This document shows positions 1 to 7,754 of a stretch of 64,000 bases of DNA, in pieces. Every line of letters begins with the position of its first letter. Position 1 is the stretch's first letter. Source of the stretch: Streptomyces blattellae (GTDB taxonomy: Bacteria > Actinomycetota > Actinomycetes > Streptomycetales > Streptomycetaceae); assembly GCF_009709555.1 (NCBI RefSeq), contig NZ_WJBG01000227.1, forward strand, positions 1-64,000. The letters run 5' to 3'. The notes under the pieces are model-generated. The model was given only the letters and a program-made list of their open reading frames with translations, did no database searches and was not told the DNA's origin. Made by a program: the position numbers and the translations under genes.

Positions 1-492
1 GGTGACGTGCCGGCCGTCCGGCTCGACACGGATCGTGCCGGTGGTGAACCGGCAGGCCAGACGGGCCTTCCGCTTCGGCTTGCGGCGCGGGATGCCCACC
101 CTGGCACCCTTGCGCTTGCCCTGCTTGGACCTGGCGTAGTTGTCGAACGCGGCAGCCGCGTTCGCCAGGCCGGTGCTGTAGGCCTCCTTGGAGTTCTCCT
201 GCCACCAGTCGGCGAATCTCGGGTCGGCGGTCTTGATGCGGTTGAACTCCTTGCGCAGCGCGGGCAGCGACCACGGTCGCCACGGGGTGAGTTCGTCTTC
301 ACTGATGCCGTAGGTGGCTTCGGCCTTGCGCTGCCACCATGCGGCGGTCACCCAGGACACGGCCCAGTTGTAGGCGGCGCGGGCGGCACCGCAGTGCGAG
401 CGCAGCGCCCGCTCCTGCCCGGTGTTCGGATCGAGAGCGAACTTGTAGGCCTGCACCACACAGCCGGACCGCGGCCGGAACTTCGCCCTCAC
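1..492 (-). CDS. tnpB: RNA-guided endonuclease TnpB (IS200/IS605 family), N-terminal part, runs off window
   Basis: The reverse complement from a GTG at 492 gives an uninterrupted 164-codon frame reaching the window edge. It begins VRAKFRPRSG and continues with a YKFALDP segment, RAAYNWAV, a Trp-rich helix and a basic KSKQGKRK-like stretch. This is the usual N-terminal architecture of TnpB/OrfB (helix-turn-helix OrfB N-terminal domain before the RuvC core). The catalytic RuvC Asp/Glu and the C-terminal zinc ribbon would lie outside the window, so activity cannot be judged. TnpB uses a guide RNA from the element's right end to cut DNA at the donor site. That guide would also lie beyond position 1. 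No tnpA is visible upstream, so this is probably a TnpB-only element. Start choice is moderate: no strong ribosome-binding site is seen. Confidence 0.82.
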   Translation of the reverse strand, partial: MRAKFRPRSGCVVQAYKFALDPNTGQERALRSHCGAARAAYNWAVSWVTAAWWQRKAEATYGISEDELTPWRPWSLPALRKEFNRIKTADPRFADWWQENSKEAYSTGLANAAAAFDNYARSKQGKRKGARVGIPRRKPKRKARLACRFTTGTIRVEPDGRHVT

Positions 493-717
493 TCGACACC
501 CCCCGTTTCGTAGATCCCCTCACCGCACCCAACGAGCACCCGGCCCGAAGGTCACGCATTCGGTGAAGGAACCCTTGTTCCCCTCCAGAGTGAAAGACCC
601 GGACCACACCGGGCAGGGCACTCCACGACGCCCCATCCCTCACTCGGAGAGTTCACGCCAGCACGACACGAGCCGACAGAGGCTGAGATGCGCTGATGGA
701 CCGTTCAGCAGCTGTCA

Positions 718-945
718 GCCCCCACAGGAACGCCTGCCCGTTGGACCGCAGGTGGCCGTGGATCGGCACCACGAAGTAGATCCACCGCGCGGCGAAGATG
801 ATCAGCAGCCCCCCGCCGCGATCGGCACCAGTTCGCCCAGCGCGTCGTTCTCGTCGATCCCGGTCTTCACCCCGATCGTGGCCGCCGCGGTCGTCTCGCC
901 CAGCACGATCATGGTGAACAGCCCGTACCGCTCGGAGATGTGGTG
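718..945 (-). pseudogene. Frameshifted remnant of a low-temperature-requirement A (LtrA) membrane protein
   Basis: The reverse complement from about 945 reads HHISERYGLFTMIVLGET followed by ENDALGELVPIAAGG, the hallmark segment of bacterial LtrA proteins. A TGA then follows because a run of six C at 809-814 (+ strand) is one base short. In the next frame the homology resumes with LLIIFAARWIYFVVP and GQAFLWG. Both the N-terminal and C-terminal parts of the usual ~400-residue protein are missing, so about 75 codons survive. The remnant lies between a TnpB element and the core gene block and is most simply a decayed gene at a deletion or insertion scar. It is not expected to be functional. Confidence 0.75.
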
Positions 946-1079
946 TGGATGCCATGACGTGGTGAAGTCCTTCTCCGCATACGGCGGTACCCCCAGAGGC
1001 GGGCCCCAGAGTTCCCGCGAAAGGCCAGGTCAGCCGCGATATGGGCGGGAGCGGTCGCACCCCGCCGTACTCTGAAGGC

Positions 1080-1226
1080 ATGAGCACCGCCCCCGATCCC
1101 ATGAGCACCGGATCCGACCCAATGAGCACGGGATCCGACCCCATGAGCACCGGCCCCGACCCCATGAGCACGGGATCCGACCCCATGAGCACCGGCCCCG
1201 ACCCCATGGGCACCGAATCCGACCGG
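1080..1226 (+). repeat. Seven tandem 21-bp units, each starting with ATG
   Basis: ATG codons recur every 21 bases at 1080, 1101, 1122, 1143, 1164, 1185 and 1206. The unit is ATGAGCACC followed by GGATCCGACCC-type sequence. The units alternate between Ser and Pro at the fifth codon, suggesting expansion by slippage. Because 21 is a multiple of three, changes in copy number keep the reading frame. Confidence 0.9.
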
Positions 1227-1400
1227 TGCTCCGACCCCGGGCAGCCCGCCCCGAGGCCCGCGTTGATCTTCGACGACCCGCTGGACCAGCAGTCCCCGGA
1301 CGACACGGACCGCGGCTGGGGCGAGTGGCCCGGCGCCGGCGGCGGCAGCGCGGCAGACCTGAGGCGCTTCCTGGACGAGAAGCCGCCGCACCACCTCTGA
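1080..1400 (+). CDS. Small hypothetical protein with N-terminal heptapeptide repeat
   Basis: An ATG at 1080 opens a 106-residue protein. Its first ~49 residues are seven tandem copies of a 7-residue unit (MSTGSDP-like). They are followed by PGQPAPRPALIFDDPLDQQ and a C-terminal SAADLRRFLDEKPPHHL tail. The acidic C-terminal part looks like a small conserved Streptomyces protein of unknown function (inference from composition). Every repeat begins with Met, so up to seven in-frame ATG starts are available, and the true start could be the last of them (1206). No membrane segment or signal peptide is visible. It lies convergent to mscL. Function is unknown. Confidence 0.7.
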   Translation: MSTAPDPMSTGSDPMSTGSDPMSTGPDPMSTGSDPMSTGPDPMGTESDRCSDPGQPAPRPALIFDDPLDQQSPDDTDRGWGEWPGAGGGSAADLRRFLDEKPPHHL

Positions 1401-1452
1401 GTCCGGCGGGCCCAGCACGCCCGCGCCCGCCGGATCTCCCGCACCAGTGCTG

Positions 1453-1911
1453 CTACTGCTCGTTGTGCCCCGAGCCGCGCTGTGCGACCAGCGCGTCGCG
1501 GATCTCCTTGAGCACCTCCAGCTCGGTCACCTCGATGACCTCGTGTGTGCCTTCCTTGGCCTTCCGGCGGGCCTCCATGCGGGCCAAGTACTTCGCCATC
1601 GGCAGCACCATCAGGAAGTAGACGACCGCCGCGGTGATCACAAAGCTCAGGGTCGCGCCGAGGACCGAGCCCCACAGCAGCCGGATCCCCTGATCGCCCT
1701 GGCAGTTGTCGCTCAGGCAGGAGCTGTAGTTGTCCAGGTTCTTCGTGCCGATCGCTCCGACCAGCGGGTTGATGAGCCCCCTCACCACCGCGTTGACGAT
1801 GTTGGTGAAGGCGGCCCCGATGACCACCGCGACCGCCAGGTCGACCACGTTCCCGCGCATCAGGAAGGCCTTGAAGCCGTCCCAGACGCTCGGTTCCTTC
1901 TTCTCGCTCAC
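1453..1911 (-). CDS. mscL: Large-conductance mechanosensitive channel MscL
   Basis: This is a homopentameric inner-membrane channel that opens under membrane tension to release solutes during hypo-osmotic shock. From the GTG at 1911 the protein is 152 residues. It starts VSEKKEPSVWDGFKAFLMRG, then the TM1 segment NVVDLAVAVVIGAAF with the conserved Asn/Asp and glycine gate residues. A periplasmic loop follows, containing two Cys (SSCLSDNC), then TM2 around GATLSFVITAAVVYFLM. The basic/acidic cytoplasmic helix (EVLKEIRDAL) is at the end. A GAGGAG ribosome-binding site precedes the GTG by about ten bases, which favours it over an ATG eight codons upstream. Length and topology are normal for the family. 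Confidence 0.95.
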   Translation of the reverse strand: MSEKKEPSVWDGFKAFLMRGNVVDLAVAVVIGAAFTNIVNAVVRGLINPLVGAIGTKNLDNYSSCLSDNCQGDQGIRLLWGSVLGATLSFVITAAVVYFLMVLPMAKYLARMEARRKAKEGTHEVIEVTELEVLKEIRDALVAQRGSGHNEQ

Positions 1912-2049
1912 CGCGGAGCCTCTCCTCACACACACAGGCTGTGGAACAAAACGCTCCGCAACTTACGTCAGCCCGCGGCGGCCCTGTCCAATTGGCTAGT
2001 GGGAACGCGGGACTTGACACCCGTACACGCAGAAAGCGCACCAACCGGC

Positions 2050-2664
2050 TCAGCACAGCGTCACCGCCAGCCGCGCCATCGTGCTCGCACCGGCGAGACG
2101 CGCCGCCGTGGAGCGCGGCACCGAGAGGACGACCAGCGCCCCGCTCTCGGTGGCGCCGTCCAGCGGCTCGGGCACCTTCGTCACCCGCGCCCCGCGAGCG
2201 ACCACGCGTGCGTCACCGCCCGTCGCGGTCTCCTCGGCGGCGATGACATCCACCCGGTCGCCGGGCCGCAGCAGCCGGACCGTCTCCGCGTCGGCGATCC
2301 GCACCGGTGCCGTCACCGACTCGACGGCGTGGTGTTGCCGTACCGGCTCGGACACCGGGTGCCCGCGCGCCCGATCGGCCTCCCGCGGGCCCGCCGCCAC
2401 GAGCGCCGCTGCGGTGACGGCGAGCCCGGCTGCCACGGCCCGCCTCCGGTGCCGTACGAGACGGCGCAGTTGATAGCGACCGCCGCGCACCCGCACCGGG
2501 GCGAAGTGCGGCACCTCGCAGGTGGCGGGGGCGTCGGTGCCGAGAGGACGAGGCGAAATATGAGCGGGTGAGGGAGAGGACAGAGAAGACGGCAAGGGCA
2601 GAGAAGACGGCAAGGACGGGGAAGAAGGAGAGGACGACGAAGAGGGCGAAGGAGCGAAGGACAT
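2050..2664 (-). CDS. SAF-domain (CpaB/RcpC-like) protein
   Basis: From the ATG at 2664 the 204-residue product has a Ser/Pro-rich N-terminus. Then come a basic stretch (RRLVRHRRR), one membrane segment (AVAAGLAVTAAALVAA) and an extracytoplasmic domain. That domain has the SAF signature: a hydrophobic strand, then PVSEPVRQHHAVESVTAPVRIADAE and LLRPGDRVDVIAAE. SAF domains occur in the Flp-pilus assembly proteins CpaB/RcpC and in antifreeze-like enzymes. No pilus genes lie nearby, so its role is unknown. The N-terminal Ser/Pro segment is encoded by an almost pure purine tract on the + strand (about 2568-2660) with repeated GAGAAGACGGCAAGG words. The first residues may therefore vary between strains. 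Confidence 0.8.
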   Translation of the reverse strand: MSFAPSPSSSSSPSSPSLPSSLPLPSSLSSPSPAHISPRPLGTDAPATCEVPHFAPVRVRGGRYQLRRLVRHRRRAVAAGLAVTAAALVAAGPREADRARGHPVSEPVRQHHAVESVTAPVRIADAETVRLLRPGDRVDVIAAEETATGGDARVVARGARVTKVPEPLDGATESGALVVLSVPRSTAARLAGASTMARLAVTLC

Positions 2665-2847
2665 GCGGATCACCACCCGTGACGAGGAATCGGCTTCCAC
2701 GCCACGATGAGGCTTCGCGCCGTCGCCCGCTGACGCCGGTGCGCTACTGGCCGGTTGTGGACAACTCCCTCACCCGAAGGGGAAGTTCCGCCCTCAGACG
2801 GTCGGCAGCAGAGTGGTCTACAGCAGAGTGCCTCCAGGCAGAGTGGT

Positions 2848-3681
2848 CTACGGCAGCGCGAACCCCGGATCCACCCCACCCAGCGCCGCCGTGCACAGGC
2901 AGTCCCGCTCCCCGGTGGCGGGCAGCGCGGCGACGGCGTCGAACAGTACGCCGCGCAGCCGGTCCACATTCGCCGCGAACACCCGCAGAACCTCGTCGTG
3001 CGAGACGCCTTCGCCGGTCTCGGCGCCCGCGTCGAGGTCGGTGACCAGCGTCATCGAGGTGTAGCAGAGTTCGAGTTCACGGGCCAGCGCAGCCTCGGGA
3101 TGCCCGGTCATCCCCACCACGGACCAGCCCTGCGCCTGGTGCCACAACGATTCGGCACGGGTCGAGAAGCGCGGCCCCTCGATCACCACCAGTGTGCCGC
3201 CGTCCGCCGCCTCCCAGTCGCGCCCCCGCGCCGCCTTCAGCGCCGCCGTCCGTCCGGTGGGGCAGTAGGGGTCGGCCAGGGACACATGCACCACGTTCGG
3301 CGAGGTGCCGTCGGGCAGCGGAAACCCGTCGAAGTACGTCCCCACCCGGGACTTCGTACGGTCGACCAGCTGATCCGGCACGAGCAGCGTGCCGGGTCCG
3401 TACTCGGGGCGCAGGCCGCCCACCGCACAGGGGCCGAGGACCTGACGTACGCCGACCGACCGCAGCGCCCACAGGTTGGCCCGGTAGTTGATGCGGTGCG
3501 GCGGCAGATGGTGGCCGCGTCCGTGCCGGGGCAGGAAGGCGACCTGCCGCCCGGCCACCTCGCCGAGGAAGAGAGAGTCACTGGGCGCACCGTAAGGGGT
3601 GTCCACCTGGATCTCGGTCACGTCGTCGAGGAACGAATAGAAGCCGGAGCCCCCGATTACACCGATCTCTGCGTTCGCCAT
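2848..3681 (-). CDS. mtnP: S-methyl-5'-thioadenosine phosphorylase
   Basis: This enzyme phosphorolyses methylthioadenosine to adenine and methylthioribose-1-phosphate, feeding methionine and adenine salvage. The 277-residue frame from ATG 3681 shows the N-terminal GVIGGSGFYSF phosphate loop and the LPRHGRGHHLPPHRINYRANLWAL block. Further along are EGPRFSTRAES, VGMTGHPEAALARE and the C-terminal LVTDLDAGAE, all typical of class 2 purine nucleoside phosphorylases of the MTAP type. The three residues before MANAEIG were excluded because homologous proteins begin at this Met (family knowledge). It is followed downstream by a short imperfect repeat (CAGAGTGGTCTAC twice, 2810-2852), the second copy containing the stop codon. 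It lies downstream of fmdB on the same strand. Confidence 0.93.
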   Translation of the reverse strand: MANAEIGVIGGSGFYSFLDDVTEIQVDTPYGAPSDSLFLGEVAGRQVAFLPRHGRGHHLPPHRINYRANLWALRSVGVRQVLGPCAVGGLRPEYGPGTLLVPDQLVDRTKSRVGTYFDGFPLPDGTSPNVVHVSLADPYCPTGRTAALKAARGRDWEAADGGTLVVIEGPRFSTRAESLWHQAQGWSVVGMTGHPEAALARELELCYTSMTLVTDLDAGAETGEGVSHDEVLRVFAANVDRLRGVLFDAVAALPATGERDCLCTAALGGVDPGFALP

Positions 3682-3797
3682 GACCAGCACACTAGCTGGC
3701 CCCGGCCGGGCGTAGAGAGGGGCCCGGGAAATGCCGGGAACCCTGCCGTCGTACGACGACAGGGTCCGGTGAGCGGGTCTTGCGCGCCTACAGGCAT

Positions 3798-3841
3798 TGC
3801 ACGCCTACGTGCATGCACGCCTACGCGCCTTGCACGCCTAC
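3798..3841 (+). repeat. Three copies of TGCACGCCTAC between fmdB and mtnP
   Basis: The 11-mer occurs at 3798-3808, 3814-3824 and 3831-3841, flanked by two CAGGCATTGC words. It lies in the 180-bp intergenic gap downstream of fmdB. No coding frame is convincing here. It could form slipped or hairpin structures. Function is unknown. Confidence 0.7.
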
Positions 3842-3862
3842 AGGCATTGCGCGCTACACCCC

Positions 3863-4216
3863 TTACGCGGCGGAGCTGCTGCTGGACGAGGTCCCGGAAC
3901 TCGACGAGGTGCCGGTGCCCGACGACTTCGTGTCCGAGGACGACGAGCTGGTCGAGCCGGTCGAGGAGGATGAGGAGTCCGAGGAGTCCGACGAGGACGC
4001 CGACGGCTTCGACGACGCCGGGGAGCTGCTCGACGAGGAGCCGCGGCTGTCGTTGCGGTAGAAGCCGGAGCCCTTGAAGACGATGCCGACCGCGGAGAAC
4101 ACCTTCTTGAGGCGGCCCTGGCAACTGGGGCACTCGGTCAGGGCGTCGTCGGTGAACTTCTGCACCGCCTCAAGGCCCTCGCCGCACTCGGTGCACTGGT
4201 ATTGGTAGGTGGGCAC
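3863..4216 (-). CDS. FmdB family zinc-ribbon protein
   Basis: From a GTG at 4216 the 117-residue protein begins MPTYQYQCTECGEGLEAVQK with the two CxxC knuckles (CTEC and CPSC) of the FmdB/CxxC_CxxC_SSSS zinc ribbon. This is followed by the conserved KKVFSAVGIVFKGSGFYRND segment. The remaining ~60 residues are almost pure Ser with a few Asp/Thr/Gly. Such Ser-rich tails are common in actinobacterial FmdB proteins. The family is named after a putative formamidase regulator, but its molecular function is not established. The GGAGGAA ribosome-binding site abuts a CIRCE-like operator, so heat-shock control through HrcA is likely (inference). Start is well supported. Confidence 0.92.
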   Translation of the reverse strand: MPTYQYQCTECGEGLEAVQKFTDDALTECPSCQGRLKKVFSAVGIVFKGSGFYRNDSRGSSSSSSPASSKPSASSSDSSDSSSSSTGSTSSSSSDTKSSGTGTSSSSGTSSSSSSAA

Positions 4217-4226
4217 TGTCTTCCTC

Positions 4227-4253
4227 CTGGCACTCTCACTCGATGAGTGCTAA
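4227..4253 (-). promoter_or_regulatory. CIRCE-like HrcA operator upstream of fmdB
   Basis: On the minus strand the sequence reads TTAGCACTC, nine bases, then GAGTGCCAG. The CIRCE consensus is TTAGCACTC-N9-GAGTGCTAA. The left arm is perfect and the right arm matches 7 of 9, with exact spacing. It ends at the Shine-Dalgarno sequence of fmdB (minus strand), ten bases before the GTG. In streptomycetes HrcA-CIRCE is established for the groE genes. Control of an fmdB gene is inferred here from sequence only. Confidence 0.8.
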
Positions 4254-4431
4254 CGATCGTCCATACTAACCCGCGCCGCCAGCAAATGGAGTAACGCGCG
4301 TCACCTGCTACAAGGCAGCGGTCAGGGCTTGACCGCCGCGAGGGTACTTGTGCCCAAGGGGGAAGCCGTGCAGCGGCGGAGTCACAGTGACGTATTCCTC
4401 GGGAATGGGAATGCGGGAATGAATTGGTGAT

Positions 4432-5736
4432 TCACCGTCGCATCTCGCCGATCGCGACAGGCTCGCGATGGGCCGCGCCGCGAGCGACCACTTTGGTCGC
4501 GCGCGGCGGCACCAGCCGCGAGCGCAGCGCCAGAAGGGCCACGAGGGCGAGCGCGGTGCCGCCCATCGGGACGAGGAACCCGGCACCGTCCCAGAAGCGG
4601 TCCTCGAACTGGCCGGCGGCCGTGACGGCGGCCGCCTGCCCGAGGGCCACCGCGCCGGTGAGCCAGGTGAAGGCCTCGGTGCGGGCGCCGGCCGGGACGA
4701 GGCCCTCGACCAGCGTGTAGCCGGTGATCAGCGCGGGCGCGATGCACATGCCCACGAGCAGTCCGAGGCCCGCGAGGACGGGCACGGAGTGCGCGGCCCA
4801 CAGACCGGAGGCGGTCAGGGCGAGCGCGCCGTAGGCCACCAGGAGGCGGCGCTGCGGAGCGGCCTTCCAGGCGATCGCGCCGCAGACGAGGCCGGAGAGC
4901 ATGTTGCCCGCGGCGAAAACGCCGTACAGGACGCCGTTCAGGCCGGGTTCGCCGATCGACTCGCTGAACGCGGCAAGTGAGACCTGCATGCCGCCGAAGA
5001 CGGCGCCGATGCCGAGGAACGTCATGATCAGCACGCGCACTCCAGGGACGCGCAGCGCGGAAGCGTGCGCCACGCGCGCGTGCCCGGCTGCCGTGACGCG
5101 GGGCTGGGTGCTCTTCCGCGCGGCGAACAGCAGTCCGCCGATGAGCGTCAGGGCCGCCTCGGCCACCAGGCCCGCGGCGGGGTCGACGGTCGTGCACAGG
5201 GCGGTCGCCAGCAGGGGGCCGACGACGAAGGTCAGCTCGTCGGTGACGGACTCGAAGGCCGCCGCGGTCGTCATCAGGGGCGAGTCCTGGAGCTTCACGC
5301 CCCAGCGGGCCCGCACCATGGGCCCGATCTGCGGCACGGAGGCGCCCATGGGCACGGCCGCCGCGAACAGCGCCCACAGGGGCGCTTGTGCGAGCGCGAG
5401 GGCCGTCAGGGTCAGGCCCGACAGTGTGTGCGCCAGCACGCCGGGGATCAGTACGGCGCGCTGTCCGCAGCGGTCCGCAAGGCGCCCGGTGCAGGGCGCG
5501 AACACTGCCATGGAGACACCGGTGGCCGCCGCGACGGCGCCCGCGGCACCGTACGAGCCGGTGGTGTGCTGCACCAGCAGCACGATGGAGAGGGTGAGCA
5601 TCGCGAACGGCTGGCGTGCGGCGAAGCCGGGGAGCAGGAACGTCCAGGCGCCGGGGGTGCGCAGCAGTTGCCCGTAGCCCGGGCGGGAGGAGGCCGGCGA
5701 GTCCTTCGACGGCTCGGTGGTGACCGTGGATGCCAC
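4432..5736 (-). CDS. MFS transporter
   Basis: This is a polytopic major facilitator protein of about 434 residues (start at GTG 5736, VASTVTTEPSKD). Hydrophobic segments alternate across its length in two six-helix halves. The loop between TM2 and TM3 has the signature GRLADRCGQRAV (the MFS GxLaDrxGrR motif A). The family exports drugs or metabolites by proton antiport; the substrate cannot be inferred. AAAGG lies eight bases before this GTG. An ATG 42 codons upstream would add a low-complexity cytoplasmic leader and seems less likely. No dedicated regulator is adjacent: the neighbour upstream is the antiporter gene and downstream is the fmdB promoter. Confidence 0.88.
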   Translation of the reverse strand: MASTVTTEPSKDSPASSRPGYGQLLRTPGAWTFLLPGFAARQPFAMLTLSIVLLVQHTTGSYGAAGAVAAATGVSMAVFAPCTGRLADRCGQRAVLIPGVLAHTLSGLTLTALALAQAPLWALFAAAVPMGASVPQIGPMVRARWGVKLQDSPLMTTAAAFESVTDELTFVVGPLLATALCTTVDPAAGLVAEAALTLIGGLLFAARKSTQPRVTAAGHARVAHASALRVPGVRVLIMTFLGIGAVFGGMQVSLAAFSESIGEPGLNGVLYGVFAAGNMLSGLVCGAIAWKAAPQRRLLVAYGALALTASGLWAAHSVPVLAGLGLLVGMCIAPALITGYTLVEGLVPAGARTEAFTWLTGAVALGQAAAVTAAGQFEDRFWDGAGFLVPMGGTALALVALLALRSRLVPPRATKVVARGAAHREPVAIGEMRR

Positions 5737-5971
5737 GGTCCTTGCCTTTCTGCCACCTGGTAGCGCGCCCTGCGAGTGGGGGGCGGCGCCGAGAGCTGTC
5801 CTCTTGCGCGGAACTGCGGTAGATGCCGGGCGCTCACTGCTTGAGGGCGTCCCGGCCGCCATACGGTCGCGCCAGCTCTGCGTCAGGCAGAGTTGGTTCG
5901 ATCAAGGTGCGCCTTCATCGTACAGGGATCAGTGGCTGGTGCACCTGTGAAAGTGAGCACCATGGCGGTGT

Positions 5972-7477
5972 TCACCTGTCATTGTTGTCACCGTTGGCCC
6001 CCAGCCACCCGGCCAGCTTGCCGCCGTGTCCCACCGCCCGCAGCCGTCGCTCCGCCGCGTCCCGAACGGGGTCGGTGGCGACCACGAGCAGTTCGTCCCC
6101 GTGCCGCAGCACGGTCGTCGGCAGCGGAACAAACGATTTTCCGTCACGTACGACAAGCGTGACGGCGGCCCCGGCCGGCAGCCGCAGCTCGTTGATCTCC
6201 ACGCCGTGCATCCTCGACCCCTCGGGGATCGACAGGGACAGCAGGTGCCCGCGCAGCCGCTCCAGCGGCGCCGACTCGATGCCGAGGTCGGCGGCCTCGG
6301 CCTCCTCGCCCAGATGCAGCCTGCGGGCCAGCCACGGCAGCGTCGGCCCCTGGATCAGGGTGTAGACGACGACCAGGACGAAGACGATATTGAAGATGCG
6401 GCGGCTGGCGTCGACGCCCTCCACCATGGGGATCGTCGCCAGGATGATGGGCACGGCGCCGCGCAGCCCGGCCCAGGACATCAGCGCCTGCTCCGTCCAC
6501 GGCACCCGGAACGGCACCAGGCAGAGCACCACGCTCAGCGGACGCGCCACCATGGTCAGCACCAGCCCGATGACCAGCGCAGGCCAGATGTCGTCGCCCA
6601 GCTCGTGCGGGGTGACCAGCAGGCCGAGCAGGACGAACATGCCGATCTGCGCGATCCAGCCGAGCCCGTCCGCGAAACCGCGCGTGGCGGGCCAGTGCGG
6701 CAGCTTCGCGTTGCCCATGACCATCGAGGCGAGGTACACGCCGAGGAAGCCGCTGCCGTGGGCCATGGCGCCGGCCGCATACGCGGTGACGGCGATGGCC
6801 ATGACGGCGATCGGGTAGAGGCCGGAGGCGGGCAGTGCCACGTGCCGGAGCCCCCAGGAGCCCAGCCAGCCGACCGCGAGACCGATGGCGGCGCCGATGG
6901 CCAGTTCCAGGAGTATTTCGCCCAGCAGCACATACCAGTGCTCGATCGGTCCCGCCGTGGAGAAGGCGATCACCAGGATGACCACGGGGGCGTCGTTGAA
7001 GCCGGACTCGGCCTCCAGGGTGCCGGTCACGCGCGCGGGGAGGGGGATTTTCCGCAGCACCGAGAAGACGGCCGCCGCGTCCGTCGACGAGACCACCGCG
7101 CCGATGATCAGTGCCTGACGCCACTCCAGCCCGATCAGATGGTGCGCGGCCGTCGCCGTGATGCCGACGCTGACCGCGACCCCGACGAGGGCCAGCAGGG
7201 TGGCGGCCGGCAAAGCCGGCTTGATCTCTTTCCACTTCGTGCCGAGACCGCCTTCGGCGAGGATCACGACCAGTGCCGCATACCCGATCACCTGCGTCAG
7301 CTCGGCGTCGTTGAAGTGGATGTCACCGATGCCGTCCTGGCCCATGAGGATGCCGATGCCCAGGTAGACGAGCAGGCCGGGGAGCCCGCTGCGCGAGGAG
7401 ATCCGGACCGCTGCGACGGCGACGAGCAGGACGAGCGAGCAGACGAGCAGAAGTTCGTTGAGTTCGTGGACTGTCAG
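5972..7477 (-). CDS. Potassium (sodium)/proton antiporter, CPA1 NhaP2/CvrA type
   Basis: This is a monovalent cation/proton antiporter of about 500 residues. Twelve to thirteen membrane helices run from LLLVCSLVLLVAVAAVRIS to the FNIVFVLVVVYTLIQG segment. The hallmark ion-site region is present (SSTDAAAVFSVLR, then LEAESGFNDAPVV), as is the family motif SWAGLRGAVPIIL. The C-terminal ~130 residues form an RCK_C/TrkA-C regulatory domain (GVEINELRLPAGAAVTLVVRDG). The start is uncertain. A CTG at 7477 has an ideal AGGAAAGGG site eight bases upstream and matches the usual TVHELN N-terminus. A GTG at 7501 is the alternative. Likely role: K+/Na+ and pH homeostasis. Confidence 0.9.
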   Translation of the reverse strand: MTVHELNELLLVCSLVLLVAVAAVRISSRSGLPGLLVYLGIGILMGQDGIGDIHFNDAELTQVIGYAALVVILAEGGLGTKWKEIKPALPAATLLALVGVAVSVGITATAAHHLIGLEWRQALIIGAVVSSTDAAAVFSVLRKIPLPARVTGTLEAESGFNDAPVVILVIAFSTAGPIEHWYVLLGEILLELAIGAAIGLAVGWLGSWGLRHVALPASGLYPIAVMAIAVTAYAAGAMAHGSGFLGVYLASMVMGNAKLPHWPATRGFADGLGWIAQIGMFVLLGLLVTPHELGDDIWPALVIGLVLTMVARPLSVVLCLVPFRVPWTEQALMSWAGLRGAVPIILATIPMVEGVDASRRIFNIVFVLVVVYTLIQGPTLPWLARRLHLGEEAEAADLGIESAPLERLRGHLLSLSIPEGSRMHGVEINELRLPAGAAVTLVVRDGKSFVPLPTTVLRHGDELLVVATDPVRDAAERRLRAVGHGGKLAGWLGANGDNNDR

Positions 7478-7754
7478 CGGCCGTTCCCTTTCCTGGCTCA
7501 CACACGGCACGCGCGCGTGGGCGTCAGCTCATGTACATCGGACACGAATGTGCGGTGCTCCGTACCCAAGTACTTCGTTACCTTACCTAACTCTTGGCGA
7601 TTTCTTGACGTTCCGGGGGCGGGATCGAACGCTCATCCGCCCCGGTTCCCCACTCCGCGTCAAGTGGCGCCGGGCCCTGCGCCTATGGTTGCTCCAGCGC
7701 TCATTCAAAAGGACAGCCGGCCCTGCCGCTCGCGTAAGGACAGCAAGGACAGCG

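Noticed and set aside
1960..2050. tRNA-like 3' half (CGGG-TGTCAAGT-CCCG) on the minus strand between mscL and the SAF gene
   Set aside because: The T loop is off-length, no acceptor, D or anticodon arms can be paired. At most it is a chance resemblance or an eroded tRNA piece.
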